From Trueperella pyogenes (GTDB lineage: Bacteria > Actinomycetota > Actinomycetes > Actinomycetales > Actinomycetaceae), in the NCBI RefSeq assembly GCF_001070855.1, contig NZ_JVLH01000014.1, positions 124,001-188,000 of the forward strand: DNA of 64,000 nucleotides, written 5' to 3'. Position numbers and translations under genes: made by a program. Within the stretch, counting starts at the first letter, position 1. Each line of letters begins with the position of its first letter. The notes under the pieces are model-generated. The model was not told the DNA's origin, did no database searches, and saw nothing but the letters and a program-made list of their open reading frames with translations. Positions 28,559 through 36,575 of the stretch are shown here, piece by piece.

Positions 28559-29539
28559 ATGACGCGGGTAGCGGCAATTGACTGTGGAACAAACTCAATT
28601 CGACTTCTAGTGGCCGATGGCGTGCTCAAGGGTGATGCCATTGCGCTCAACGATTTGACGCGCCAGATGCGCATTGTGCGCCTTGGGCAGGACGTTGATC
28701 GTACGGGACGACTGGCTCCCGAGGCGATCGAGCGGACACTTGCCGCAGTACGTGAGTACAAGCGCATGATTGACAATCTGGAAGCCGAAGAGATTCGTTT
28801 TGTCGCAACCTCTGCAATGCGCGATGCGGAAAACCGCGACGAATTCATTGAACCTGTGAAGGAAATCTTGGGCGTTTACCCCGAGGTCGTTCCCGGAACC
28901 GAGGAAGCCGCACTCTCCTTCGCCGGTGCAGCCAGTGGCGTCGTTGGCCAAGAACGCGGCAAGGTGCTTGTCGTTGATATCGGGGGAGGGTCGACCGAAA
29001 TGGTCGTGGGAACTCTGGGAAAGGGAGTTGCTGAGGCCTATTCCGCAGATATGGGTTCAGTCCGCGTGACGGAGAAGTTCTTTGCTTCTTGCGCTAGCGA
29101 CCAGCCGATTCCCGACGGGGTGCAGGCGCAGGCAAGCGAGTGGATCGACGCTCGCCTTGACGAGGCCGAGGAGATCGTTGACTTTTCCTCGGTCCGCGCC
29201 GTTGTTGGTGTCGCTGGCACCATCACGACGATTGCTGCTCACGCCTTGGGTTTGAGTTCCTACCAGCCTGAGAAGATTGATGGCGCTTTCTTGAGCCACG
29301 AGGCCACCGATTCCTCCGTGCGTTTTATGCTTGAGCAACCTCTTGCTGTGAAGGCAGCTCTGGGCTTTATGCCTGAGGGACGCGCTGACGTTATTGCAGG
29401 CGGAGCGCTCATTTGGAAGCGCGTTATGGATCGAGTGACTCTTCGCTGTGAGAGTAGCGGACACGAAATCACGGGCGCATTGGTCTCAGAACACGATATC
29501 CTTGACGGTATCGCACTTTCGATGCTCAATCGTCGATAG
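28559..29539 (+). CDS. ppx: Exopolyphosphatase / pppGpp phosphatase family protein
   Basis: A 326-residue member of the Ppx/GppA family (ASKHA fold), which hydrolyses polyphosphate or pppGpp. Motifs are AAIDCGTNSIRLLVAD at the N-terminus, VATSAMRDAENRDEF, and the phosphate loop VVDIGGGSTEMVVG near 140. The short length without the C-terminal HD-like domain corresponds to the single-module actinobacterial forms. A tRNA gene begins nine bases after its stop codon. Confidence 0.9.
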   Translation: MTRVAAIDCGTNSIRLLVADGVLKGDAIALNDLTRQMRIVRLGQDVDRTGRLAPEAIERTLAAVREYKRMIDNLEAEEIRFVATSAMRDAENRDEFIEPVKEILGVYPEVVPGTEEAALSFAGAASGVVGQERGKVLVVDIGGGSTEMVVGTLGKGVAEAYSADMGSVRVTEKFFASCASDQPIPDGVQAQASEWIDARLDEAEEIVDFSSVRAVVGVAGTITTIAAHALGLSSYQPEKIDGAFLSHEATDSSVRFMLEQPLAVKAALGFMPEGRADVIAGGALIWKRVMDRVTLRCESSGHEITGALVSEHDILDGIALSMLNRR

Positions 29540-29547
29540 TGGGCTGT

Positions 29548-29621
29548 GCCCCCATAGCCCAATTGGCAGAGGCAACCGACTTAAAATCGGTGTGTTGTCG
29601 GTTCGAGTCCGACTGGGGGTA
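29548..29621 (+). tRNA. tRNA with UAA anticodon and short variable loop (Leu-type, atypical)
   Basis: A 74-nt cloverleaf: acceptor GCCCCCA with TGGGGGT (first pair G-U), a 3-bp D-stem (GCC/GGC) with AA and GG in the loop, anticodon stem ACCGA/TCGGT around loop CTTAAAA (anticodon TAA), a five-base variable region GTGTT, T-arm GTCGG-TTCGAGT-CCGAC, and discriminator A. CCA is not encoded. The anticodon reads the leucine codon UUA, but ordinary bacterial leucine tRNAs carry a long variable arm, which is absent. The D-arm looks leucine/serine-like. See the finding on this gene. Confidence 0.85.
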
Positions 29622-29657
29622 CTCATAAGAACAGGAACCGAGGGAAAGGAAACTGAC

Positions 29658-30620
29658 ATGTCAAACCCCGTGTTCTCAAAGATGGAGCGCGATTGGTCGC
29701 GCGCTGATTCGACTCCCGCTGGCTACCCGACAATGCCCGGCTATCAGCCAACGAACGCTCAGCCTTCTGGAACCACCGTGCTGGACCCGCAGCGCTACCC
29801 CTATGCGCAGCAACAGGCCTCGGCACAAACTTCCGCGCAGAACCCCTACGGCGCGCCAAGCGGAGCCCCAGCGGTTGATCCTTCGGCCTACGCCGATATG
29901 CAAGCCGCATACCAGGCGCCCTCTGCAGATGCCGTTGATCGCGGTCGAATGACCTACGATGATGCGCTGATCAAGACGGGGATTACTTTCCTGGTTCTGC
30001 TTTTGGGCGCTGCCCCGGCATGGATTCTGACGCTGACAAGCCCCCTTCTGGGACTCGGTCTTGCTCTTGTTGGCGGCGTGCTTGCCTTCATTCTTGCTAT
30101 GGTCAATAGCTTCTCCAAGACGATCCGTCCCGCACTGATCATTGCCTACGCCTTTGCTGAAGGGCTCACGCTGGGTGCGCTTTCGGCCGTTATGGAGATG
30201 GAATACCCGGGTATCGTCGCTCAGGCATTTATCGCAACCGTTGTGGTTACGGGCCTGACGCTGGTGCTCTTTGCTTCGGGCAAGGTCCGTAACTCGCCCA
30301 AGCTCATGAAGTTTACGCTCATTGGTATTTTCGGCCTGCTGATCACACGCCTTGCGAATGCAGTGCTGGTTGCCTTTGGCTTGATGGCGCCCATTGATTC
30401 GATGTACATCATGGGTATTCCGCTGGGAATTGTTGTCTCGGTGGTTGCTGTTTTCCTTGCGGCGATGAGCCTCATTAGCGATTTCGATACCGTAAAGCAG
30501 GGCGTTGAACGAGGTGCTCCCGCAAAGTTCGCATGGTACTGCGCCTTCGGCATCATGGTGACGGTTGTTTGGATGTACATGGAGATCCTGCGCATCCTGG
30601 CAATTCTGAATCGTCGATAA
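29658..30620 (+). CDS. Bax inhibitor-1 / YccA family membrane protein
   Basis: About 320 residues. A Pro/Gln/Ala-rich cytoplasmic N-terminus (about 95 residues, with several Tyr) is followed by seven hydrophobic helices with the family's YAFAEGLTLGALSAVME and SDFDTVKQGVERGAP segments. Bacterial BI-1 proteins are thought to be Ca2+/H+ leak channels; the actual role is uncertain. The ATG at 29658 has GGAAAGGAAACTGAC in front. The same frame is open upstream through the tRNA, so the correct start must lie after it. A strong hairpin terminator follows. Confidence 0.88.
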   Translation: MSNPVFSKMERDWSRADSTPAGYPTMPGYQPTNAQPSGTTVLDPQRYPYAQQQASAQTSAQNPYGAPSGAPAVDPSAYADMQAAYQAPSADAVDRGRMTYDDALIKTGITFLVLLLGAAPAWILTLTSPLLGLGLALVGGVLAFILAMVNSFSKTIRPALIIAYAFAEGLTLGALSAVMEMEYPGIVAQAFIATVVVTGLTLVLFASGKVRNSPKLMKFTLIGIFGLLITRLANAVLVAFGLMAPIDSMYIMGIPLGIVVSVVAVFLAAMSLISDFDTVKQGVERGAPAKFAWYCAFGIMVTVVWMYMEILRILAILNRR

Positions 30621-30630
30621 GCTCGTTTAG

Positions 30631-30651
30631 CGTTTGACGTTTGACGTTTGA
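30631..30651 (+). repeat. Three perfect copies of CGTTTGA
   Basis: A 7-bp unit is repeated three times in tandem right after the BI-1 gene and runs into the terminator stem. It is short and probably neutral slippage. Confidence 0.7.
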
Positions 30652-30685
30652 AAGGGGCCGCCCTCACATAGAGGCGGCTCCTTTC
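30650..30685 (+). terminator. Terminator after the BI-1 family gene
   Basis: A 13-bp stem with one G-T wobble and a 10-nt loop is followed by a C/T-rich tail. It lies about 30 nt after the stop codon. Confidence 0.85.
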
Positions 30686-30888
30686 CTGTGTGCAGTGCAT
30701 TTTTCCGCTGCCCACCGGATGTCCCGTTCAAGTATGAATATGCCTGCGTGCCCAGTGAATCCAGGTTGATCTCCGGGAACATTTGTGCAATTTAGGGAAC
30801 GCGTGTCCTATCTCGCGCGACTGGGTTGCGGGAATGTTTAACTAGAGCGTCACCATTTTTCCCCACTGTGATTCCCCAAGGAGGAACC

Positions 30889-31287
30889 ATGGAAAACGTG
30901 AACGTCAGCGGCGAATTCGGCCGCAAGCCCACTCTGGAATTTACCGATTCAACCCCAAGCGATGAACTGCTGGTTGAGGTTCTTCATGAGGGCGATGGCC
31001 AGGTTGTTGAACCCGGCGATACGATCCACTGCCACTACCTGGGTCAGGTATGGGATGGCAATGTTTTCGATAATTCCTATGATCGCGGCGCACCCCTGAG
31101 CTTCCAAATCGGCGTCGGCATGGTAATCCGCGGCTGGGATGAAGGACTGATCGGACAGCGAGTGGGATCTCGCGTTCTGCTGTCAATTCCCTCTGATTAT
31201 GGCTACGGTTCCCGTGGTGTTCCCCAGGCGGGAATCCGCGGTGGCGATACGCTAGTCTTTGTCACCGACATCCTCGGTGTCTCCTGA
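30889..31287 (+). CDS. FKBP-type peptidyl-prolyl cis-trans isomerase
   Basis: A 132-residue cytoplasmic protein with one complete FKBP domain. The family core is visible: GDTIHCHYLGQVWDGNVFDNSY, the LSFQIGVGMVIRGWDEGLIGQ hydrophobic pocket, and YGYGSRGVPQAGIRGGDTLVF. It speeds prolyl isomerisation during folding. The ATG at 30889 has a very strong AAGGAGGAA site; upstream in-frame codons lie in the promoter region. It is likely co-transcribed with the AI-2E family gene 25 nt downstream. Confidence 0.93.
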   Translation: MENVNVSGEFGRKPTLEFTDSTPSDELLVEVLHEGDGQVVEPGDTIHCHYLGQVWDGNVFDNSYDRGAPLSFQIGVGMVIRGWDEGLIGQRVGSRVLLSIPSDYGYGSRGVPQAGIRGGDTLVFVTDILGVS

Positions 31288-31312
31288 TTGTGAACGATAG
31301 ACAAGGCAAGGT

Positions 31313-32842
31313 ATGAGCGAGAACGAAACACCGCGTACTCACAGTTCTTCCCAGCAACCGGATCGGGAGCGTGGCGAGGAAAGCGCGGGGAGCTCAGGCC
31401 TTGCCTCGTCGCTTTTAAAATCCCTGGATGAGCTGCGACGCCGCGTGAGCGATCAGCGGCGCGCAGTTCAGTCCTCGGCCCCCGAGAAAGCCCCTGCTTC
31501 TGCTGCCAGCGATGCTTTGCCTCGTGATGCTGCCGAGGCTGTTCCCTGGTCTTTGCGCGTGGGCGCCGCGGTTGCGTGGCGGGCGATTATCATTGCGGCT
31601 GCCGTTGGGCTGCTCGTGTTTGGGATGACCTTTGTCTATGGAATTGTTGTCCCCGTCGCCGTTGCAATGCTCTTGGCAGTCTTCTTGAGTCCCTTGGTGT
31701 CGTGGCTGCACCGAAAGCTGCATTTCCCGCAGGCTCTGGCTGCTCTCAGCGGCCTACTTGCGACTTTGCTCGTCGTTGGTGCGGCGCTGTCGACGGCTGG
31801 CGTTCAGATTTTGAACCAGGTTCCATCGCTGCTGACCCGCGCGAATGAAGGCGTATCCGCGCTTTTAACCTGGTTGCGGACTAACCCCATGGGGCTTGAT
31901 ACCTCAACCATCGATTCCCATCTTCAAAACCTCCAATCCGAGGTTGTCACCTGGGTCCAATCCCATGCCCAGACTTTGGTCTTTGGTGCCTTCAACGCCA
32001 CCTCTTCTGCAATTTCATTGGCCACCGGCTCGGTAATTGCGCTCTTCTGTCTTTTCTTCTTCCTCAAGGATGGACGTGAGATCTGGGTCTGGTGCGTCCG
32101 TCTGCTTCCCAAGGGTGCGCGCGAACCCGTTCACGAGGCCGCAATCCGCGGTTGGGCGTCGATGGGTGGCTACGTCGTTGGGCAGATGCAGGTCGCCGCG
32201 ATTGATGCTTTGAGTATCGGTATTGGTGCTTACTTCCTCGGCGTTCCATTGGTCATTCCGATTGTCGTTTTGGTCTTCTTCGGTTCCTTTATCCCGATTC
32301 TTGGCTCACTGTTCTCGGGCATTATTGCTGTCCTCGTCGCGGTGGTTGATCAAGGATTTACCGTTGGTTTGATCATGCTGGTGATTATTGCGGTCGTCCA
32401 GCAAGTTGAGGGGAACCTCCTGCAGCCTCTTCTGATGTCCAATGCGGTGTCATTGCACCCCTTGGTTGTTTTGCTCGGCGTGACGGCGGGGTCGATGGTT
32501 GCTGGAATTACCGGTGCGATCTTCTGTATTCCTGTTATTGCCTTCATTAATTCAGTGGTCCTGTACCTGCATGGCCATGATCCTGAGCCATCATTGGCGA
32601 CGAAGATGGATCGTCCCGGAGGCGCTCCCGGAACCCTCGATGCGATGATCGCTCATTCCTATGGGGAAGATCTTCCGCTCCTTGCAGGGGATGAAGTTGA
32701 TGCGCACACCTATGCCGTGGATGAAGAGCTCAGCGAGCGTATGGTTACTGCCGGAAGTGTAGAGCCGGGCGATACTGTAGGGACGCGTGTCGCCGAAGAA
32801 ATCGCAGAGAGCTCTCAGACGAATGAAGAAGAGAGCGAATAG
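31313..32842 (+). CDS. AI-2E family transporter
   Basis: A 509-residue membrane protein with a charged, disordered cytoplasmic N-terminus (about 85 residues) and about eight transmembrane helices. The family signature region FGSFIPILGSLFSGIIAVLVAV, and EGNLLQPLLMSNAVSLHPLVVLLGV near residues 360-385, are clear. Family members export autoinducer-2 (TqsA) or act as Na+(Li+)/H+ antiporters, so the substrate is not fixed by sequence. The C-terminus is acidic and disordered. It converges on greA with a shared terminator between. Confidence 0.88.
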   Translation: MSENETPRTHSSSQQPDRERGEESAGSSGLASSLLKSLDELRRRVSDQRRAVQSSAPEKAPASAASDALPRDAAEAVPWSLRVGAAVAWRAIIIAAAVGLLVFGMTFVYGIVVPVAVAMLLAVFLSPLVSWLHRKLHFPQALAALSGLLATLLVVGAALSTAGVQILNQVPSLLTRANEGVSALLTWLRTNPMGLDTSTIDSHLQNLQSEVVTWVQSHAQTLVFGAFNATSSAISLATGSVIALFCLFFFLKDGREIWVWCVRLLPKGAREPVHEAAIRGWASMGGYVVGQMQVAAIDALSIGIGAYFLGVPLVIPIVVLVFFGSFIPILGSLFSGIIAVLVAVVDQGFTVGLIMLVIIAVVQQVEGNLLQPLLMSNAVSLHPLVVLLGVTAGSMVAGITGAIFCIPVIAFINSVVLYLHGHDPEPSLATKMDRPGGAPGTLDAMIAHSYGEDLPLLAGDEVDAHTYAVDEELSERMVTAGSVEPGDTVGTRVAEEIAESSQTNEEESE

Positions 32843-32890
32843 CGCGATAAGACCTTGTGCGAGCGCGTTGTTCTGATTGAATACATAAAG

Positions 32891-32925
32891 CTGTGGGGCC
32901 CAGAGATTAACTCTGGGCCCCACAG
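32891..32925. terminator. Bidirectional terminator between AI-2E gene and greA
   Basis: A perfect 15-bp stem with an ATTAA loop sits between two convergent genes. It can act in both directions. Confidence 0.88.
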
Positions 32926-32940
32926 CGCGTCTGGGTTTAC

Positions 32941-33420
32941 TCAGCCAACGAAAGGTGTCGCGTCCAAGATCTCAACGGTGATCTCGCGGCCATTGGGGGC
33001 CTCGTAGGTCAGGGTGTCGCCCTTGCGGTGTCCGATGACTGCGGCGCCTAGCGGAGCCTGCGCGGAGAAGACCTGCACACCAAGGTCGCCGCCGGCGTCA
33101 CGTGAACCCAGAAGGAACTTCTGTTCACGGCCAGCAACCATGGCGGTCACAACCATTCCGGGCTCAACAATGCCGTCATCTGCAGGAGTTTCGCCGACCT
33201 GCGCATTACGCAGCATCTCTTCCAAGCTCTGAATGCGAGTCTCATTCAAGGACTGTTCGTTGCGCGCAGCGTGGTAACCGCCGTTCTCGCGCAGATCGCC
33301 TTCTTGGCGTGCAGCGTCAATAAGACGCGCAATTTCGGGGCGGCGTACCTCGACGCGCTCCGTCAGCTCCGCCTGGAGCTTGTCATACTGGGCTTGGGTC
33401 AGCCACTGGGTATCAGCCAT
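32941..33420 (-). CDS. greA: Transcription elongation factor GreA
   Basis: A 159-residue factor that rescues backtracked RNA polymerase by stimulating transcript cleavage. The N-terminal antiparallel coiled coil (about 1-75) has the acidic tip area GDLRENGGYHAARNEQ, and the C-terminal FKBP-like globular domain ends with GREITVEIL. The MADTQWLTQAQYDKLQAEL start is typical of actinobacterial GreA, which substitutes for the usual proteobacterial N-terminus. Confidence 0.95.
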   Translation of the reverse strand: MADTQWLTQAQYDKLQAELTERVEVRRPEIARLIDAARQEGDLRENGGYHAARNEQSLNETRIQSLEEMLRNAQVGETPADDGIVEPGMVVTAMVAGREQKFLLGSRDAGGDLGVQVFSAQAPLGAAVIGHRKGDTLTYEAPNGREITVEILDATPFVG

Positions 33421-33537
33421 TACTTTGCCTCCGACATGTGTCGATGAGTGTCGACGTGTTCTTTGACTCTACAGATTTGACAGCCTACCAGCCTTAAGGG
33501 CGGTGCGGGCGCATTTGCGCTATCTGTGGAAAAAGAA

Positions 33538-34215
33538 TTACAAGACAGCGAGATACACGGCTACGCAGTGGCACGCCCACGCAAGCACGGTGCACAGGTG
33601 GAAGATCTCATGGAAGCCAAACCAACGCGGTGAAAGGTCTGGCTTCTTCGTCGCGTAGACTACTGCGCCGATTGTGTACAAAATTCCGCCTGCAAGAAGC
33701 AACCACACGATCACAGCGCCACCCAAGGACCAAAACTGCGGCAGATACCAGAGAGCAACCCATCCCAGAGCGACGTAGATCAGTGTTGCCAGCCAGCGCG
33801 GTGCGGTCGGCCAAAACAGGTTGAGCAAGATCCCCAGGAGTGCACCTCCCCAGACGATGGACAAGATTGTCACTGCCTGGTCATGGGGGAGGATCGCGAT
33901 GGAAAGGGGGGTGTATGTGCCTGCGATCAGAAGGAAGATGTTTGAGTGGTCAAGGCGGTTCCACACGACTTCCCAGCGTGGGGACCAATAGAAGCGGTGG
34001 TAGAGCGCAGAGATCCCAAAGAGGATCAGCGAGGCGGCAAGGTAGATTGCGGACCCGCCTTTGGTTGCACCGGTGGGCGCAAGGCAGGTGAGGACAATCG
34101 AGGCCGCCAAAGACAGCGGTGCGGCGACAAGGTGAATCCAACCCCGCAGGTGGGGCTTAACCGATACATTCTGTCCGGGAAACCACTGGGTGGGTTTGAG
34201 GGAAGCGATTTTCAT
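33538..34215 (-). CDS. Hemolysin III / TrhA family membrane protein
   Basis: About 225 residues with seven transmembrane helices of the hemolysin III (YqfA/TrhA, PAQR-like) family. Visible are the helix-2 motif ALYHRFYWSP, the HSNIFLLIAGTYTPLS loop and the C-terminal FHEIFHLCTVLAWACH, where the histidines correspond to the conserved metal ligands of the PAQR fold. Bacterial members influence membrane lipid homeostasis; a true hemolytic role is not established. I choose the ATG at 34215 because GGAGG lies six bases upstream; a GTG at 34227 overlaps that site. Confidence 0.88.
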   Translation of the reverse strand: MKIASLKPTQWFPGQNVSVKPHLRGWIHLVAAPLSLAASIVLTCLAPTGATKGGSAIYLAASLILFGISALYHRFYWSPRWEVVWNRLDHSNIFLLIAGTYTPLSIAILPHDQAVTILSIVWGGALLGILLNLFWPTAPRWLATLIYVALGWVALWYLPQFWSLGGAVIVWLLLAGGILYTIGAVVYATKKPDLSPRWFGFHEIFHLCTVLAWACHCVAVYLAVL

Positions 34216-34418
34216 GAGTGCCTCCACGAAAGATCAACCTACGCATGCGTAACTTACTACACCGTAGGGTACGCCAATTTAAAGGGAAAGGCAGCAGTCT
34301 TCCGCTGATTGTGAACAGTTAAACTCGATGTTTGCATGAGGAACAAATATGCGATGAGCGTCATATTCGCGATACTCTTAACCCATGTTGACGCGCTCAC
34401 GCGTGGGAGGGTTTAGCA

Positions 34419-35180
34419 GTGTCACAGTGGAATGTGCTTTACGACGTTTATGAAAAGCGCCTTCGTGCGTCTTTGTTGGGGCGTCCAATTCCTCGCCACG
34501 TCGGCGTAATTTTGGATGGGAATCGTCGCTGGGCCAAATCGATTGGCTTCACCGCGTCCCAGGGACACCGTGTTGGTGCAGGGAAAATCACCGAATTCTT
34601 GGGTTGGGCCGAAGAAGTCGGCGTTGAAATCGTCACCTTGTGGATGCTTTCGACAGATAATCTATCTCGCCAAAGTGATGAGCTCTCTGAGCTGCTCGCG
34701 ATTATTTCTCAGGCTGTTTCGGCATTGAGCCAGGCCGGTAAGTGGCACCTGCGAATTGTTGGTGACCTACGACTGCTTCCTGAAGATATCGCCAATTCTC
34801 TTCGTCAGGCTGCTCAGGAAAGTCCCTCAAAGAGCGCTTTGAGTGTCAACATTGCGGTTGGCTACGGCGGTCGTCATGAGATTGTCGAGGCCGTGCGTGA
34901 GGTGATCCGTGATGCTGGGCAGCAGGGTGAGAGTCTTGAAGAACTTGCTTCGCGTTTGAAGGATTCGGACATTGCTGAACACCTGTATACCGGTGACCAA
35001 CCCGATCCTGATCTTGTCATTCGAACCTCTGGCGAACAGAGACTGTCAGGATTCATGATTTGGCAGTCTGCACACTCTGAGTTTTATTTCTGCGAAACCT
35101 ATTGGCCTGACTTTAGGAAGATTGATTTCCTTCGTGCACTTCGTGCCTACGCCCAAAGAGAGCGGCGGATGGGGAAGTAG
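34419..35180 (+). CDS. cis-Prenyltransferase (isoprenyl transferase, UppS family)
   Basis: A 253-residue enzyme that adds isopentenyl units in cis configuration. It has VILDGNRRWAKS (catalytic Asp), the LWMLSTDNLSR segment, and the C-terminal isopentenyl-binding IRTSGEQRLSGFMIWQS followed by SEFYF. Together with IspH in this window it belongs to isoprenoid/undecaprenyl-phosphate biosynthesis for the cell wall. Actinobacteria often have two such enzymes (short- and long-chain); which one this is cannot be decided. The GTG start has GGGAGGG seven bases upstream. A very strong hairpin follows. Confidence 0.92.
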   Translation: MSQWNVLYDVYEKRLRASLLGRPIPRHVGVILDGNRRWAKSIGFTASQGHRVGAGKITEFLGWAEEVGVEIVTLWMLSTDNLSRQSDELSELLAIISQAVSALSQAGKWHLRIVGDLRLLPEDIANSLRQAAQESPSKSALSVNIAVGYGGRHEIVEAVREVIRDAGQQGESLEELASRLKDSDIAEHLYTGDQPDPDLVIRTSGEQRLSGFMIWQSAHSEFYFCETYWPDFRKIDFLRALRAYAQRERRMGK

Positions 35181-35212
35181 CTCCCTGTTGTGAAGGCTTC
35201 AGCTTGGTACAG

Positions 35213-35250
35213 CGTGGGGGGCGCGGATCTTTTGATCCGCGCCCCCCACG
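35213..35250. terminator. Strong bidirectional terminator
   Basis: A perfect 17-bp G/C-rich stem with a TTTT loop, followed by TCTTT on the plus strand, separates the convergent prenyltransferase and sugar kinase genes. Confidence 0.92.
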
Positions 35251-35278
35251 TCTTTCAAAGCCAAGTGAGTGAAGAGTC

Positions 35279-36226
35279 TTAGGCGAGGAAATCAGCGAGC
35301 TCCGAGAGCCACGGTGGATTCGCACCCGCACGAGAGACCGTGATATCACCGATCGTTGCTGCACGCTCCAAGATGAAGTCAACCTTTGAGGCATCCAAAT
35401 CACGCAGAGCGGGACGCGACATGGCGCCCACCAGGCCGAGTGACCACAGGGCGTCGATCAGACCTCCCATGAAGGAATCGCCTGCACCAACGGTGTCTTC
35501 AACCTTGACATCTCCGGCGGGGATAGAACGGCGAACACCACTCGAGGTGAATGCCGCTGCGCCGTCCTTGCCCTTCGTGACAATGATGAGCGAGGGGCCT
35601 GCGGTGAGCCAATCACGGACTACATCGTCAATGTCGCGCCCGTTGGTGAGCCAAGCGATATCTTCGTCGGAAACCTTGACGACATCGGAAATACCGATGA
35701 ACTTATTGACAGTTGCCAAGGCCTCTTCAGGCGTTCCCATGAGCGCGGGCCGAGCATTGGGGTCATAAGTGATGATGGCGTGCTGGCGCGCAGTGACCAT
35801 CGCATCCAAAACGGCGTGTGCGCCTGGCTCGATCACTGCGGCAATTGAACCAGAGTGGACGATTCGAGCCTGAGTGGATACGGCAATGGGGCTATTTGGA
35901 CACCAATCAAGATCGAAGGTGTAGGTTGCCGCGCCCTTTTCGTTGAGCTTTGCGAGTGCGGTCGGTGTGTGATCAGCACCGAAGGACTCCTCGGTGATGA
36001 CAACGTGGGAGGCCGTGAAGTGTTCTTCGAGGATGTCGCCGCGTTCATCGTGTGCCAGCCACGTTTGCAGGCCAACGTTACGGCCCAAGCGTCCGAGCGT
36101 CATTGCAACGTTTGCCGGTGAGCCCCCGGGGATCTCGGCAGCCGGGATAGGGCTATCTGCGGGGACCACGATATCCATCAGGGCTTCTCCGATGGAGAGG
36201 ATGTGGGGGTCGGTTGCGAGGTCCAT
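35279..36226 (-). CDS. PfkB-family carbohydrate kinase (fructokinase-like)
   Basis: A 315-residue ribokinase-fold sugar kinase. The N-terminal substrate motif is GEALMDIVVP...GGSPANVAMTLGRLG and the C-terminal ATP/anion-hole motif is DTVGAGDSFMGGLIDAL, with its catalytic Asp. The GGSPANVA segment is typical of fructokinases, so fructose is the likely substrate, but ribose or other ketoses are not excluded. I choose the ATG at 36226, four bases after AGGAGG. No transporter or regulator lies beside it. Confidence 0.88.
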   Translation of the reverse strand: MDLATDPHILSIGEALMDIVVPADSPIPAAEIPGGSPANVAMTLGRLGRNVGLQTWLAHDERGDILEEHFTASHVVITEESFGADHTPTALAKLNEKGAATYTFDLDWCPNSPIAVSTQARIVHSGSIAAVIEPGAHAVLDAMVTARQHAIITYDPNARPALMGTPEEALATVNKFIGISDVVKVSDEDIAWLTNGRDIDDVVRDWLTAGPSLIIVTKGKDGAAAFTSSGVRRSIPAGDVKVEDTVGAGDSFMGGLIDALWSLGLVGAMSRPALRDLDASKVDFILERAATIGDITVSRAGANPPWLSELADFLA

Positions 36227-36319
36227 GTTTCCTCCTGTTTCCAGACCACTTTGGCTGGTTTCCGCGAACAATTGACGTTCTCAGTCTAACCAATCTCTGG
36301 GGGCCTGGGCGACGGAGAA

Positions 36320-36529
36320 TTAATTTTCTGTTCCCTGTTCCATCCGTTCGGTTGCCGCGTCCAAAATCGAGCGGCAGCGGGTGGCAAGTGCTTCGCCGCG
36401 TTCCCACATGGCAAGAGTGTCTTCTAGGGGTGCCTGTCCGCTTTCCAGTGTCTTCACGATGGCGATTAACTCATCGCGTGCTGCTTCATACGACAGAGAT
36501 TCCGGTGCCGGGAGTGTATTTTCTGCCAT
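36320..36529 (-). CDS. xseB: Exodeoxyribonuclease VII small subunit
   Basis: A 69-residue, mostly helical protein with the family core SYEAARDELIAIVKTLESG and APLEDTLAMWERGEALA. Several copies bind the large subunit XseA to form the single-strand exonuclease used in repair. The correct start is the ATG at 36529 after TGGAGGATCAC; longer frames run back into the large-subunit gene. The gap to xseA is 46 nt, so the pair is an operon. Confidence 0.92.
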   Translation of the reverse strand: MAENTLPAPESLSYEAARDELIAIVKTLESGQAPLEDTLAMWERGEALATRCRSILDAATERMEQGTEN

Positions 36530-36575
36530 GTGATCCTCCAAGTCGGGTGGGTGTTTTGGTGAGAAAGTGGGAGAG

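Noticed and set aside
29448-29657. N-terminal extension of the BI-1 family protein through the tRNA
   Set aside because: The frame is open by chance across ppx and the tRNA; the ATG at 29658 has a ribosome site.
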